The position numbers were made by a program, and so were the translations under genes. Positions 7,776 to 17,116 of a DNA stretch of 64,000 nt are shown in pieces. This DNA comes from Rhizobiaceae bacterium (GTDB taxonomy: Bacteria > Pseudomonadota > Alphaproteobacteria > Rhizobiales > Rhizobiaceae). The first letter of the stretch is position 1, and the number at the start of each line of letters is the position of its first letter. The stretch covers positions 1 through 64,000 of the forward strand of contig JAEPMD010000002.1 of assembly GCA_017644105.1 (NCBI GenBank). Direction: 5' to 3'. The notes beneath the pieces are model-generated. The model saw only the letters and a program-made list of their open reading frames with translations, did not search any database and was not told the DNA's origin.

Positions 7776-9641
7776 TTGGAAGATAATCAGGAATATCGTG
7801 TCTTAGCTCGAAAATATCGACCGCGGGACTTTTCTGACCTGATTGGCCAAGAGCCGATGGTTAGAACGCTGACCAACGCATTTTCAACCGGACGTATCGC
7901 CCAGGCCTGGATGCTCACTGGAGTGCGCGGCGTGGGTAAAACTACCACTGCCAGGATTTTAGCGCGTGCATTGAATTATGAGCGTGACGGTATTGATCAA
8001 CCAACCATCGACATCACCGAATTGGGTGAGCATTGTCAGGCGATTATGGATGGGCGCCATGTTGATGTGATCGAGATGGATGCGGCTTCGCATACCGGTA
8101 TTGATGACATTCGCGAAATCATCGAGCAAGTGCGCTATCGCCCGGTTTCCGCGCGCTATAAAGTCTATATTATCGATGAGGTTCATATGCTCTCAACGCA
8201 GGCCTTTAATGGTTTGCTAAAGACGCTTGAAGAGCCTCCGGAACATGTGAAATTTATCTTCGCGACCACCGAAATTCGCAAAGTTCCGATCACCGTTTTA
8301 TCTCGTTGTCAGCGTTTTGATTTAAGACGTATCGAAATAGGCGCACTATCATCGCATTTTAAAATGATCGCTGATAAAGAAGGCGTGACGATTGATGACG
8401 AATCTTTGTCCATGATCGCGCGCGCTGCGGAAGGATCAGCGCGTGATGGATTATCACTCTTAGATCAGGCAATCGCGCATGGCAGTGGACACGTGGAAGC
8501 GGAAGCTGTACGCGCTATGCTTGGCTTAGCGGATCGCACACGAATTGCATCCCTATTTGATCTCTTAATGCAAGGTGACGCGAGCGGTGCCTTAGGCGAA
8601 TTTAAAAGCCAATATGATGCTGGAGCTGACCCGCGCGTTATCTTGACGGATTTGGCTGATTTTACCCATCTTGTAACGCGCATGAAATATGTGCCGGATG
8701 CGAAAGAAGATGCAGCGCTTAACGAAGTTGAGCGCACACGCGGCGCAGATTTTGCGCAAAAGCTTTCAACACCGATATTATCGCGCACATGGCAAATGCT
8801 GCTTAAAGCGATTACTGAAGTTTCGGGTTCAAACCGACCCTTTGCAACAGCTGAAATGGCGCTTATTCGTATTGCCCATTCAGCGCATTTGCCCACGCCT
8901 GAAGATTTGGCAAAGATTGTGCAAAACCAAGACGCGGCGTCTCAAAATCCAACGCCGGGCAATGGTGCCTCTGCACCAAATGGTTCGAATGGTTCGCCGA
9001 CTAGTGCTGTTGCCAGCCAATATGTATCGGCTCAAGGCAATGGTGGTCCAAATGGTGGACCAAGTGCAATGCTCGCCAGTGGTGCAACAGCTCCGCAAAG
9101 CGGGCCTGTTCTTGCCGTCAACAATGCCGAACCATCTTTGCAAAACCAGGCTGAAATTGCACCAGCAAAACCCACTGAGATCCCGCAGGTTCCAATCAAC
9201 TCTTTGGAAGATCTGGTCGCACTTGCTGATAAAAACCGTGATGTTGCAACCAAAATTCAAATCCGTAACCATGTGAGATTGGTCAAGGTTGAGCCGGGTC
9301 GGTTGGAGATTAATTTAACCGAAGATGGCTCCCCGCAATTGCCGGGCGATTTGATCAATAAATTGCAAAAATGGACGGGCACAAAGTGGATTGTCGCCCT
9401 AAGCCGCGAAGAAGGTGGCGCCACACTTGCCGAGATATCCAACGAACATCGTCAGGCATTGGTATCAGATGCTAAGGACGATAAGGATGTAGCGGCAATC
9501 CTCGCAAAATTCCCGGGCGCGCGCGTCACTGATGTGCGCATTTCGGTTAAAGACGATAATGAGTTCACGGTTTTAGAAACCGATGATGGTGACATTTCAC
9601 CTGATATGATTGAACTCGATGATGACAGCATTATTGAATAA
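7776..9641 (+). CDS. dnaX: DNA polymerase III subunit gamma/tau
   Basis: Clamp-loader ATPase of the replicative polymerase. Sequence landmarks: YRVLARKYRPRDFSDLIGQ, Walker A GVRGVGKTTTARILARAL, Walker B YIIDEVHMLS with LKTLEEPP, the sensor-1 region FATTEIRKVP and the arginine-finger region LSRCQRFDLRRI. A low-complexity Gly/Asn/Pro/Ala linker (roughly residues 385-470) precedes the tau C-terminal domain that contacts polymerase alpha. TTG 7776 (621 aa) is preferred for an AGGG eight bases upstream and for matching the family N-terminus; the frame remains open to GTG 7710. It heads the conserved dnaX-ybaB-recR group. Confidence 0.93.
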   Translation: MEDNQEYRVLARKYRPRDFSDLIGQEPMVRTLTNAFSTGRIAQAWMLTGVRGVGKTTTARILARALNYERDGIDQPTIDITELGEHCQAIMDGRHVDVIEMDAASHTGIDDIREIIEQVRYRPVSARYKVYIIDEVHMLSTQAFNGLLKTLEEPPEHVKFIFATTEIRKVPITVLSRCQRFDLRRIEIGALSSHFKMIADKEGVTIDDESLSMIARAAEGSARDGLSLLDQAIAHGSGHVEAEAVRAMLGLADRTRIASLFDLLMQGDASGALGEFKSQYDAGADPRVILTDLADFTHLVTRMKYVPDAKEDAALNEVERTRGADFAQKLSTPILSRTWQMLLKAITEVSGSNRPFATAEMALIRIAHSAHLPTPEDLAKIVQNQDAASQNPTPGNGASAPNGSNGSPTSAVASQYVSAQGNGGPNGGPSAMLASGATAPQSGPVLAVNNAEPSLQNQAEIAPAKPTEIPQVPINSLEDLVALADKNRDVATKIQIRNHVRLVKVEPGRLEINLTEDGSPQLPGDLINKLQKWTGTKWIVALSREEGGATLAEISNEHRQALVSDAKDDKDVAAILAKFPGARVTDVRISVKDDNEFTVLETDDGDISPDMIELDDDSIIE

Positions 9642-9663
9642 CAAATAACGATAGGAGACGACC

Positions 9664-9987
9664 ATGCGTGACCTTATGGGGATGATGGGTAAAGTCAAAG
9701 AAATGCAAGAAAAAATGACGGAGATGCAAGAAGAGATTGCAGCAACCGAAGTCGAAGGTACATCCGGTGGTGGCATGGTCTCCGTTAAGATCAACGGTAA
9801 AGGCGTCATGCTTGGCCTCACCATTGATCCATCCCTGTTTAAAGAGGATGAGGTTGAGATCTTAGAAGATCTTATCGTTGCTGCATTTAACGATGCAAAA
9901 GGCAAAGCTGAAGCCGTCACCGCCGAAAAAACAGCTGAATTGACAGCGGGCCTGCCAATCCCTCCCGGCATGAAATTGCCGTTTTAA
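9664..9987 (+). CDS. ybaB: YbaB/EbfC nucleoid-associated protein
   Basis: 107-residue small DNA-binding protein that forms dimers with a helical tweezer shape. It has the family N-terminal coiled stretch ([19 protein letters not shown]), the central [18 protein letters not shown] strand region and the C-terminal [11 protein letters not shown] strong AGGAG lies 6-8 nt before the ATG, and it sits 22 bp after dnaX. The dnaX-ybaB-recR order is highly conserved and ties it loosely to replication and repair, though its exact role is unsettled. Confidence 0.95.
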   Translation: MRDLMGMMGKVKEMQEKMTEMQEEIAATEVEGTSGGGMVSVKINGKGVMLGLTIDPSLFKEDEVEILEDLIVAAFNDAKGKAEAVTAEKTAELTAGLPIPPGMKLPF

Positions 9988-10045
9988 GCGCAAGATTTGC
10001 GATAAATTTGACGACTTCATGCGTCGAATCACCTAAAAACCTGTC

Positions 10046-10651
10046 ATGGCTAAGCGTGTAACAGGTCCAGAAATAGAAAAGCTTATTCAGCTTTTAGCGC
10101 GGGTCCCGGGATTAGGGCCCCGTTCCGCAAGGCGCGCAGCCTTGCATATGATCAAAAAGAAGGATCAGCTTCTTGGCCCTTTGGCGGGCGCGATGAGTGA
10201 AGCTTTCGATAATGTGCGCGAATGCCAGACATGCGGCAATATTGATACCTCTAGTCCCTGTGCAATTTGTTCTGATCCACGACGTGAGCAAGCAACGCTG
10301 ATCGTGGTTGAAGATGTTGCCGATCTGTGGGCGCTTGAACGCGCTGAAGTGATGAATGTTCGTTATCACGTTTTAGGTGGGACGCTCTCTCCACTTGATG
10401 GCATTGGGCCGGATGATTTATCTATTGCCGCGCTGGTTGACCGGGTGGAGAAGGAAAATATCGCCGAATTGGTGATCGCGGTAAATGCGACTGTCGAGGG
10501 ACAAACCACGGCGCATTACATTACTGATCAGCTCGCAGGCATGGATGTGAAGATCACGCGACTGGCGCATGGTGTGCCGGTCGGCGGAGAGCTTGATTAT
10601 CTCGACGAAGGCACATTGACCGCCGCAATGAGGTCTAGAACATCCTTATAA
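10046..10651 (+). CDS. recR: Recombination mediator RecR
   Basis: 201-residue RecFOR-pathway protein that helps load RecA at gaps. Domains in order are the helix-hairpin-helix ([18 protein letters not shown], about 19-36), the four-Cys zinc finger ([16 protein letters not shown], about 57-72), a Toprim domain ([15 protein letters not shown]) and the C-terminal Walker-B-like [19 protein letters not shown]. Length matches the family. It lies 58 bp after ybaB. Confidence 0.95.
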   Translation: MAKRVTGPEIEKLIQLLARVPGLGPRSARRAALHMIKKKDQLLGPLAGAMSEAFDNVRECQTCGNIDTSSPCAICSDPRREQATLIVVEDVADLWALERAEVMNVRYHVLGGTLSPLDGIGPDDLSIAALVDRVEKENIAELVIAVNATVEGQTTAHYITDQLAGMDVKITRLAHGVPVGGELDYLDEGTLTAAMRSRTSL

Positions 10652-10678
10652 TGTGGCAAATTACGGAGGCATAAATCC

Positions 10679-11905
10679 ATGCAAAGATTAATTTTGTTGA
10701 TCACTATTTTATGTTTGTCCTCGCTGCCACTTAGCGCCAACACTGCGCTCGATAAACAATTTGCCAATTGGGCCAAATCCGATCTGTGGCGTGAAGCCCG
10801 TGCGGCTGGTGTGTCCAAACGCACCTTTAATCGTGCAATGGCAAATGTCAGCCTCAATCTCAAATTGCCCGATTTGGTTCTGCCGGGCGCAAAGCCAAAA
10901 ACACAGCGTCAATCGCAGGCCGAATTTCGCTCACCGGCTAAATATTTTAGCCAAAAACGCTTGCGTGGATTGGCAAGTGTTGGCAATCAGCTTCTGATTA
11001 AGAACCAAAAACTCCTTGCGCGAATTGAGAAAAAATATGGTGTGCCATCAGGTGTCATTCTAGCCATTTGGGGGCGTGAATCTGGCTATGGTCGCGCGGC
11101 CATCCCCTATTCGGTGGTTGATGTCCTAGCGACAAAGGCTTTTCTCTCCACCCGCAAAGATTTCTTCAAACGTGAATTGATCACAGCCTTACAGATCATT
11201 CAATCCGGCGATGTGCCATCTTCGAAAATGAAGGGCTCTTGGGCGGGGGCCATGGGGCAGCCGCAATTCATGCCGACAAGTTACTTAAGATTTGCGGTTG
11301 ATTTTGATGGCGATGGTAAGCGCGATATTTGGAATTCAACTGCAGATTCATTGGCCTCAATCGCCAATTATCTTTTGCAAAGCGGCTGGCAAACAAATCG
11401 TGATTGGGGTTTTGAGGTGACATTGCCAAACCGCGCCAATTGCGCGCGCGAAGGACCTGATCGCGCCAAACCCATATCATCTTGGGTTCAAGAAGGTGTC
11501 ACGCGTGTAAGCGGACGACCATTCCCAACAATTGAAATGCCGCAAAGTGGCATGCTGATTTTGCCTGCTGGCGTTTCAGGACCAGAATTTATCGTCACGC
11601 CGAATTTCTATGTGATCAAAGAATATAATAATTCCGATCTCTACGCGCTATTTGTAGGAAATTTAGCCGATAGAATTGTTTACGGCATGGGTGATTTTAA
11701 AGCCCCGTGGAAAAACAATGAAGTGATGCTACGCTCTGATATTCGTACGATCCAACAGCGCCTTGAGAAGAAGGGCTATGATGTTGGCGGAGCTGATGGT
11801 TTGCCGGGGTTTAAAACGCGCCGTTCAATCGGTGAATGGCAAGCGAAAAACAATATTCGACAGACATGTTTCCCAAACAATAAACTTCTAAAGCAGATCA
11901 GGTAA
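10679..11905 (+). CDS. MltB-family lytic murein transglycosylase
   Basis: 408-residue periplasmic enzyme that cleaves the MurNAc-GlcNAc bond with formation of 1,6-anhydroMurNAc. The N-terminus is a Sec signal peptide (LILLITILCLSSLPLSA) without a lipobox Cys, so it should be soluble, unlike E. coli MltB. The SLT_2 domain shows the catalytic Glu in IWGRESGYGRAAIP and the GAMGQPQFMPTSYLRFAVD motif. A C-terminal PG_binding_1 domain follows (about 345-400, IQQRLEKKGYDVGGADGLPG). GGAGG precedes the ATG. It begins 27 bp after recR. Confidence 0.92.
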   Translation: MQRLILLITILCLSSLPLSANTALDKQFANWAKSDLWREARAAGVSKRTFNRAMANVSLNLKLPDLVLPGAKPKTQRQSQAEFRSPAKYFSQKRLRGLASVGNQLLIKNQKLLARIEKKYGVPSGVILAIWGRESGYGRAAIPYSVVDVLATKAFLSTRKDFFKRELITALQIIQSGDVPSSKMKGSWAGAMGQPQFMPTSYLRFAVDFDGDGKRDIWNSTADSLASIANYLLQSGWQTNRDWGFEVTLPNRANCAREGPDRAKPISSWVQEGVTRVSGRPFPTIEMPQSGMLILPAGVSGPEFIVTPNFYVIKEYNNSDLYALFVGNLADRIVYGMGDFKAPWKNNEVMLRSDIRTIQQRLEKKGYDVGGADGLPGFKTRRSIGEWQAKNNIRQTCFPNNKLLKQIR

Positions 11906-11912
11906 TCTCATC

Positions 11913-12350
11913 ATGGATCAACGAGTAAGTATCATAACGCTGGGCGTTTCAGATCTTCAAAAAGCCAAAACATTTTATGATGGCTTGGGCTGGAAAGAGG
12001 TCGCGCAAACCGCTGGCGAGGAGATCATCGCTTATGATCTACATGCCATGACGCTCACGCTTTATCCATGGGATAAATTGGCCGAAGATGCAGGCGTATC
12101 TGCAGAACGCGCAGGAAGTTCTGCGATCACGCTTGCTTATAATGTGAGTTCTGAGGCTGAAGTGGATGAAACAATCGCCCATGTTAAAACCATTGGTGCG
12201 ACGATTACCAAACCGCCACAAAAAGCATTTTGGGGTGGATATTCAGCCTGTTTTCAAGATCCAGACGGACACATTTGGGAAGTCGCCTGCAATCCCTTTT
12301 CCAAATTGGGCCCGAAGGGTGAATTCCAATGGCTGGGTGTCAACGAATAG
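11913..12350 (+). CDS. VOC (glyoxalase-fold) family protein
   Basis: 145-residue protein with two beta-alpha-beta-beta-beta modules of the vicinal oxygen chelate fold: TLGVSDLQKAKTFYDGLGW at the start, and a C-terminal YSACFQDPDGHIWEVACNPF, where the Asp-Pro-Asp-Gly-His...Trp-Glu block carries potential metal-binding residues. The fold covers glyoxalases, dioxygenases and resistance proteins, so the substrate cannot be assigned. It starts 7 bp after the transglycosylase stop (probably co-transcribed) and ends 5 bp before the convergent YaiI-type gene. Confidence 0.85.
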   Translation: MDQRVSIITLGVSDLQKAKTFYDGLGWKEVAQTAGEEIIAYDLHAMTLTLYPWDKLAEDAGVSAERAGSSAITLAYNVSSEAEVDETIAHVKTIGATITKPPQKAFWGGYSACFQDPDGHIWEVACNPFSKLGPKGEFQWLGVNE

Positions 12351-12355
12351 ATCTT

Positions 12356-12814
12356 CTACAGATCAAGCTTTCGCTTCAATTGAACAATTGCCAAATCGAG
12401 CGCTGATAAAAAGCGCGACCGATCGGCTTTGGAAAATGGTGCTTGGCCGCCGATCTGCTCACCACCAGCGCGAAGGTCAGCCATGATCGAACGTGTTGCG
12501 ACTGCCATGCCGATTGAGTTTTCCGTAAACGGTTTTCCTGTTGGTGAGATTACGGTCGCAGATTGTTTTAAACATCTTTCAGCTAACAAGATGTCAGAGG
12601 TGATCACGATGGATGCCTGGTCTGCGCGTTCCGCGATATAATCATCCGCCGCGTCAAACTTATCATTGACGATAACACGCTCAACGAGCGGATCGTCCGG
12701 GATGCGTAAAAAGCTATTGGCAACGACTGTGACTTTCAGCGCGTAACGTTCTGCAACTTTATAGATTTCATTTTTGACCGGACAGGCATCGGCATCAATA
12801 TAAATTTGGATCAC
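12356..12814 (-). CDS. YaiI/YqxD family protein (DUF188)
   Basis: 152-residue protein of the UPF0178 family, predicted to have a PIN-like nuclease fold. The N-terminal [18 protein letters not shown] contains the paired conserved acidic residues, and the central [14 protein letters not shown] and [15 protein letters not shown] blocks are family hallmarks. No biochemical role is firmly established. It is convergent with the VOC gene, and the 180-bp region on its other side separates it from lepA. Confidence 0.88.
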   Translation of the reverse strand: MIQIYIDADACPVKNEIYKVAERYALKVTVVANSFLRIPDDPLVERVIVNDKFDAADDYIAERADQASIVITSDILLAERCLKQSATVISPTGKPFTENSIGMAVATRSIMADLRAGGEQIGGQAPFSKADRSRFLSALDLAIVQLKRKLDL

Positions 12815-12996
12815 AAATTGTCTCCTTTGCGCAGCGCTATATCAGCCTTCAATCCAAAAATCTAAGGCTTTCAAACTCTATCTAACTGATGATTTGACAA
12901 GCGAAGTAAAGAATATCGCTATTTGAGGGGTTGGCGGCGCGAAAATAAGCCAAATCCTGCTTGCTTCTTTTTAATTCCCGCCTTAAATCCAAACTC

Positions 12997-14802
12997 ATGA
13001 AAACACCTCTTTCCAATATTCGCAACTTTTCCATTGTTGCTCACATCGACCACGGTAAATCCACGCTAGCGGACCGGCTTATTCAAACCTGCGAAGGATT
13101 GTCAGAACGCGAGATGTCCTCTCAGGTTCTTGATAGTATGGATATCGAAAAAGAGCGCGGGATCACAATTAAAGCGCAAACTGTTCGCCTGCATTATAAA
13201 TCAAATGCGGGTGAAGATTATGTGCTTAATCTGATCGACACACCCGGCCATGTGGACTTTGCATATGAGGTGTCTCGCTCGCTAACGGCGTGCGAAGGGT
13301 CATTGCTTGTCGTTGACGCCTCGCAAGGGGTGGAAGCGCAGACTTTGGCAAATGTTTATACAGCGTTGGACGCTGACCATGAAATCGTGCCAGTGCTTAA
13401 TAAGGTTGATCTGCCCGCTGCAGAACCTGAGCGCATCCAAGAACAGATTGAAGAGGTCATTGGCCTTGATGCATCAGACGCATTGATGATTTCAGCAAAA
13501 ACCGGCCTTGGTATTCCCGAAGTCCTGGAAGCTATTGTTGATCGCCTGCCACCGCCTGAGGGTGGCGAGCGCGATGATCCTTTAAAAGCGCTGCTCGTTG
13601 ACAGTTGGTATGATACCTATCTTGGCGTTGTGGTTTTGGTGCGCGTCATCAATGGTACGCTTAAAAAAGGTCAAACCATCCGTTTGGTTGGCACTGGCGC
13701 AAAATACCCTGTTGACCGCGTTGGCATTATCACCCCAAAACTAGTGACCGTCGACGAATTGGGCCCGGGTGAAATTGGCTTTATCACGGCGTCAATCAAA
13801 GAAGTTGCTGACACGCGTGTGGGTGATACCATCACCGAAGATAAGCGCCCAACTGATGATGTATTACCAGGCTTTAAGCCAGCGCAGCCGGTGGTGTTTT
13901 GTGGTTTGTTCCCTGTTGATGCCGCTGATTTTGATGATCTTCGTAGTGCGATGGGCAAGCTGCGCTTAAATGATGCGTCATTCTCCTTTGAAATGGAGTC
14001 CTCTGCTGCGCTTGGATTTGGTTTCCGTTGTGGTTTCTTGGGTCTGTTGCATTTGGAAATTATCCAGGAACGTTTGGAGCGCGAATTTAATCTTGATCTC
14101 ATCGCAACAGCGCCGTCTGTGGTTTATGAGCTTGAGATGAATGATGGCAAGGTCATCGAATTGCATAACCCAGCTGATATGCCCGATGTGATGCATATTG
14201 CTTCTATTCGCGAGCCATGGATTAAAGCAACGATTATGACGCCGGATGAATATTTGGGGCCAATCCTAAAGCTCTGTCAGGAGCGTCGAGGTTTGCAAAC
14301 CGATCTGTCTTATGTCGGCACCCGCGCCATGGTCAATTATGATCTGCCATTGAACGAAGTGGTGTTTGATTTTTATGATCGCCTAAAATCCATCTCCAAA
14401 GGTTATGCGAGCTTTGATTATAAAATCGATGATCACCGCGATGGTAATCTCGTTAAAATGTCGATCCTGGTGAATTCAGAACCAGTGGATGCGCTGTCTA
14501 TTTTGGTGCACAGATCAGCGGCTGAAAAGCGCGGTCGCTCCATGTGTGAAAAGCTGAAAGATCTCATCCCGCAGCATATGTTCCAAATCCCGGTTCAAGC
14601 GGCCATTGGCGGCAAGATCATCGCACGTGAAACCATCCGCGCTTTGCGCAAGGACGTAACGGCCAAGTGTTATGGCGGTGACGCATCTCGTAAGCGTAAG
14701 CTGTTGGATAAGCAGAAAAAAGGTAAGAAGCGCATGCGCCAATTTGGCCGCGTGGATATTCCGCAAGAAGCCTTTATCGCTGCGCTTAAGATGGATGACT
14801 AG
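12997..14802 (+). CDS. lepA: Elongation factor 4 (LepA)
   Basis: 601-residue translational GTPase that acts on ribosomes during initiation or stalled elongation. G motifs are visible: [15 protein letters not shown] (P-loop), the switch I region [15 protein letters not shown] (G3) and NKVDLP (G4). EF-G-like domains II, III and V follow, then the LepA-specific C-terminal domain (from about residue 490) ending [19 protein letters not shown]. The ATG at 12997 is chosen because the family begins about eight residues before [11 protein letters not shown]; the frame is open from TTG 12961. The 3' end overlaps the convergent AraC gene by 4 bp. Confidence 0.96.
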   Translation: MKTPLSNIRNFSIVAHIDHGKSTLADRLIQTCEGLSEREMSSQVLDSMDIEKERGITIKAQTVRLHYKSNAGEDYVLNLIDTPGHVDFAYEVSRSLTACEGSLLVVDASQGVEAQTLANVYTALDADHEIVPVLNKVDLPAAEPERIQEQIEEVIGLDASDALMISAKTGLGIPEVLEAIVDRLPPPEGGERDDPLKALLVDSWYDTYLGVVVLVRVINGTLKKGQTIRLVGTGAKYPVDRVGIITPKLVTVDELGPGEIGFITASIKEVADTRVGDTITEDKRPTDDVLPGFKPAQPVVFCGLFPVDAADFDDLRSAMGKLRLNDASFSFEMESSAALGFGFRCGFLGLLHLEIIQERLEREFNLDLIATAPSVVYELEMNDGKVIELHNPADMPDVMHIASIREPWIKATIMTPDEYLGPILKLCQERRGLQTDLSYVGTRAMVNYDLPLNEVVFDFYDRLKSISKGYASFDYKIDDHRDGNLVKMSILVNSEPVDALSILVHRSAAEKRGRSMCEKLKDLIPQHMFQIPVQAAIGGKIIARETIRALRKDVTAKCYGGDASRKRKLLDKQKKGKKRMRQFGRVDIPQEAFIAALKMDD

Positions 14803-15599
14803 CGGACTTGCGCTTTTAAATATTTTTTGGGGCTTTGCCCGGTCAGTTTTTTAAACTGATGGCTGAAATGCGCTTGATCTGCATAATCCAGCCGCAGTGC
14901 GAGTTGTGCCAAATCCAAATCTTTGCCTTCGTTTAATGCATCCAACGCTTCAAACATGCGGTAACGATCAATCACCCATTTTGGGCTAACGCCAATATAG
15001 TCTTGAAATATCCTTTGGATTTGCCGAGTGCTTAGATCAAAAGCACTGCTGAGCGAAGAAAGATCAGTCAGCGCGTCTTGTTCTTCGATGAATTCCACCA
15101 TCTTGCGCGCCAATTTCATATGCGATGAGATGGGTAATGCGTGATCGGATATGATCTTAGATAATTTTATGACAAGTTCGGGAAGATCACCTGATAGCAA
15201 TGTTTCAAATTCATCACTTTCAATTTCAAATATATCGCGAAAACAAATCATTGAATCAGTTGTGGTTGCGATCGATCTTGAGGTAAGCGTTCGCGCAGCG
15301 CCAGGCAATAATCGCGCGCCAAGCACAGAGCCTTTGCCAGTTAGCTCATAGGAAAACGCGCCCGATGTACAGCCGTAAAGACCTGACCCTTTATCCGGAT
15401 CAATGACTAAATGTTGGACCGGAAATGGCAAATTGGTTTGAGTGTAGGTCTCTCCATCAGGTAAATCCCAACTCACATGCCAAAACCTAGAAATGATCGG
15501 TTGAAGTCGGGTAGCTGGCGCGATGAAATCCAACTTGAATTTCTCCAGAGATTGTCGCTCGTGAATGAGACCGCGCACCGATGGTTTATTTGAATTCAT
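14799..15599 (-). CDS. AraC-family transcriptional regulator
   Basis: 266-residue regulator. The N-terminal half (about 20-150) resembles the DUF6597-type sensing domain ([14 protein letters not shown] and a later [12 protein letters not shown]). The C-terminal double helix-turn-helix (about 165-264) is typical Ara[20 protein letters not shown] and [25 protein letters not shown]. It is transcribed divergently from the DUF3224 gene; a pair of direct repeats in the shared intergenic region could be its operator. Effector unknown. Confidence 0.9.
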   Translation of the reverse strand: MNSNKPSVRGLIHERQSLEKFKLDFIAPATRLQPIISRFWHVSWDLPDGETYTQTNLPFPVQHLVIDPDKGSGLYGCTSGAFSYELTGKGSVLGARLLPGAARTLTSRSIATTTDSMICFRDIFEIESDEFETLLSGDLPELVIKLSKIISDHALPISSHMKLARKMVEFIEEQDALTDLSSLSSAFDLSTRQIQRIFQDYIGVSPKWVIDRYRMFEALDALNEGKDLDLAQLALRLDYADQAHFSHQFKKLTGQSPKKYLKAQVR

Positions 15600-15622
15600 G
15601 TCGTGTTTTTACAAGATTTTAG

Positions 15623-15643
15623 CCAGAACATACACCAGAACAT
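15623..15643. promoter_or_regulatory. Tandem 9-bp direct repeats, candidate AraC operator
   Basis: CCAGAACAT occurs at 15623-15631 and again at 15635-15643, a 12-bp period, in the 68-bp gap between the divergent AraC regulator and the DUF3224 gene. AraC-type proteins bind direct repeats, though usually with a longer period, so the assignment is tentative. Confidence 0.4.
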
Positions 15644-15667
15644 CAGAAAAACTGGAGAATTATTGCA

Positions 15668-16057
15668 ATGAAACATCAATCAAGTTTTTCAATCAAAAGC
15701 TGGGCAGAAGATGATTTAATAAAGTTAAACGAACAGCTCAAGCTGAAAAATGGCCGCGTGGAACGTGATCATCATGGCTATATTTCCGGCAACGAAATAA
15801 TGCATTATCACTTCGCTTACACCAATCATGACCGTTCTGAATTTAACGGCATAGGGATATTTGAAGGGTCAATTGGCAAGCGGCATGGAACATTTACCTT
15901 CATTGAACATGGCTCTTATCTCAATGGTGGCGTGATTGTTGAATTTGAAGTGAGGGAAATGTCGGAAAATTCCGACATTGGAATAGTGCTGGGCAAGGGT
16001 AAGTATGAGACTAGTTCCCACAATAATATACCGTATGATTTTGAAGAAAACCTATAG
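15668..16057 (+). CDS. DUF3224-like protein
   Basis: 129-residue protein without signal peptide or membrane segment. The central and C-terminal part (GIGIFEGSIGKRHGTFTFIEHGSYLNGG, then the VLGKGKYE end) matches the pattern of the DUF3224 family, a predicted allene-oxide-cyclase-like beta barrel, as far as I recall it. The family has no established function but is often encoded beside AraC or TetR regulators, as here. The start at ATG 15668 has GGAG about ten bases upstream. It converges on the C45 peptidase gene with a 6-bp gap. Confidence 0.6.
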   Translation: MKHQSSFSIKSWAEDDLIKLNEQLKLKNGRVERDHHGYISGNEIMHYHFAYTNHDRSEFNGIGIFEGSIGKRHGTFTFIEHGSYLNGGVIVEFEVREMSENSDIGIVLGKGKYETSSHNNIPYDFEENL

Positions 16058-16063
16058 CGCCAC

Positions 16064-17095
16064 CTATTCTGGCTGTAAGGAACGACGCGTTGGAATTGTC
16101 ATTCTACCCGAATGCAATAATTCTCGTGATGATCCAGAATAGATCTGCCAGGATAGTTCATCATTGCCGACATTAAAAATCGCTGATGCGATGGTGTTTT
16201 CATCATCTGGATCATCATCCTCGCGTCGCCAGATTGGCAGTTTGTCCTTAGCTTTGTCGCGCAAAATATCAAGTGGGCTCTGGGAGAATTGTTGGAGCAA
16301 TTCTTGGGTTCTTGCATATCGATCTTCAGAAGATTGGGTGATCAGTTGTTTATCGCACGCAACCGTCGACACATGATTGGCATGGCCGGTCGGTGTTTGG
16401 ATATTGGTGATATGACAGTTTCCGCCCCCATGTTCGATACTCAGAAATTCTGCTCGGCCAATCTGTGCGATACTATAGTGAAATCCGCCGCTCAAAATGT
16501 GGCGCTCTAATAGTTCAACAGCTGCATCGAGGTCTTGGCAATTAAGCACAACGCGCGCCAAAATCATGCGTGGAACAACAGGGGTAAAACCTATCAGCCG
16601 GATATTATTGATGGTGATCGCAAGACCTGATCGCGTCCAAGCAAAGCTATGACCCGGGATTGAGCCAGGATAGCAAAATGATGTAAATCCACTTTCTTCA
16701 GCGCAATCGATGAGGAAGCAAGTTTGATCAAGCGAGGGTAGGCCATCTTCGTTATGCGCGATCATAATCGGGCTGCCCGGAATTTGCAGCGTCGTGCATC
16801 CATCTGGTGAATTGACGAGAATGTCCCCGCGGCAATTCCATGCAAAGACGCTTTCAAAAGGCAAGTCCAAACCTTCAGCCAATCCTTTGAGCTCGTCATG
16901 GATATCTGGAAAATACTCAGCTGTTTTCTTTTCAAGCTGCCGTACAAGATCGCTTTGGGCGTGGTTTTGAACATGCTTCCAAAATGGCTCGTGAATGAGC
17001 TTCTCGTGAACTGTTTGACGACCATGCTTGCCAAGGACAAGGCCAAGTTCGAAACCTTTTTTAGGAGCGGTTATCATCTCAAGTTCATCTGTCAT
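16064..17095 (-). CDS. C45-family peptidase/acyltransferase-like protein
   Basis: 343-residue member of the acyl-CoA:6-aminopenicillanate acyltransferase-like group (N-terminal nucleophile fold). The likely nucleophile is the Cys in FAWNCRGDILV (about residue 89), followed by the family segment IMIAHNEDG and FCYPGSIPGHSFAWTRSGLAITINN. In characterised members the proenzyme is cleaved just before the Cys. Substrates range from penicillins to N-acyl amino acids and cannot be deduced. A 21-bp gap separates it from the upstream rRNA methyltransferase gene on the same strand, so co-transcription is possible. Confidence 0.75.
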   Translation of the reverse strand: MTDELEMITAPKKGFELGLVLGKHGRQTVHEKLIHEPFWKHVQNHAQSDLVRQLEKKTAEYFPDIHDELKGLAEGLDLPFESVFAWNCRGDILVNSPDGCTTLQIPGSPIMIAHNEDGLPSLDQTCFLIDCAEESGFTSFCYPGSIPGHSFAWTRSGLAITINNIRLIGFTPVVPRMILARVVLNCQDLDAAVELLERHILSGGFHYSIAQIGRAEFLSIEHGGGNCHITNIQTPTGHANHVSTVACDKQLITQSSEDRYARTQELLQQFSQSPLDILRDKAKDKLPIWRREDDDPDDENTIASAIFNVGNDELSWQIYSGSSRELLHSGRMTIPTRRSLQPE

Positions 17096-17116
17096 GTAAC
17101 CTCTCCAAAAAATTCT

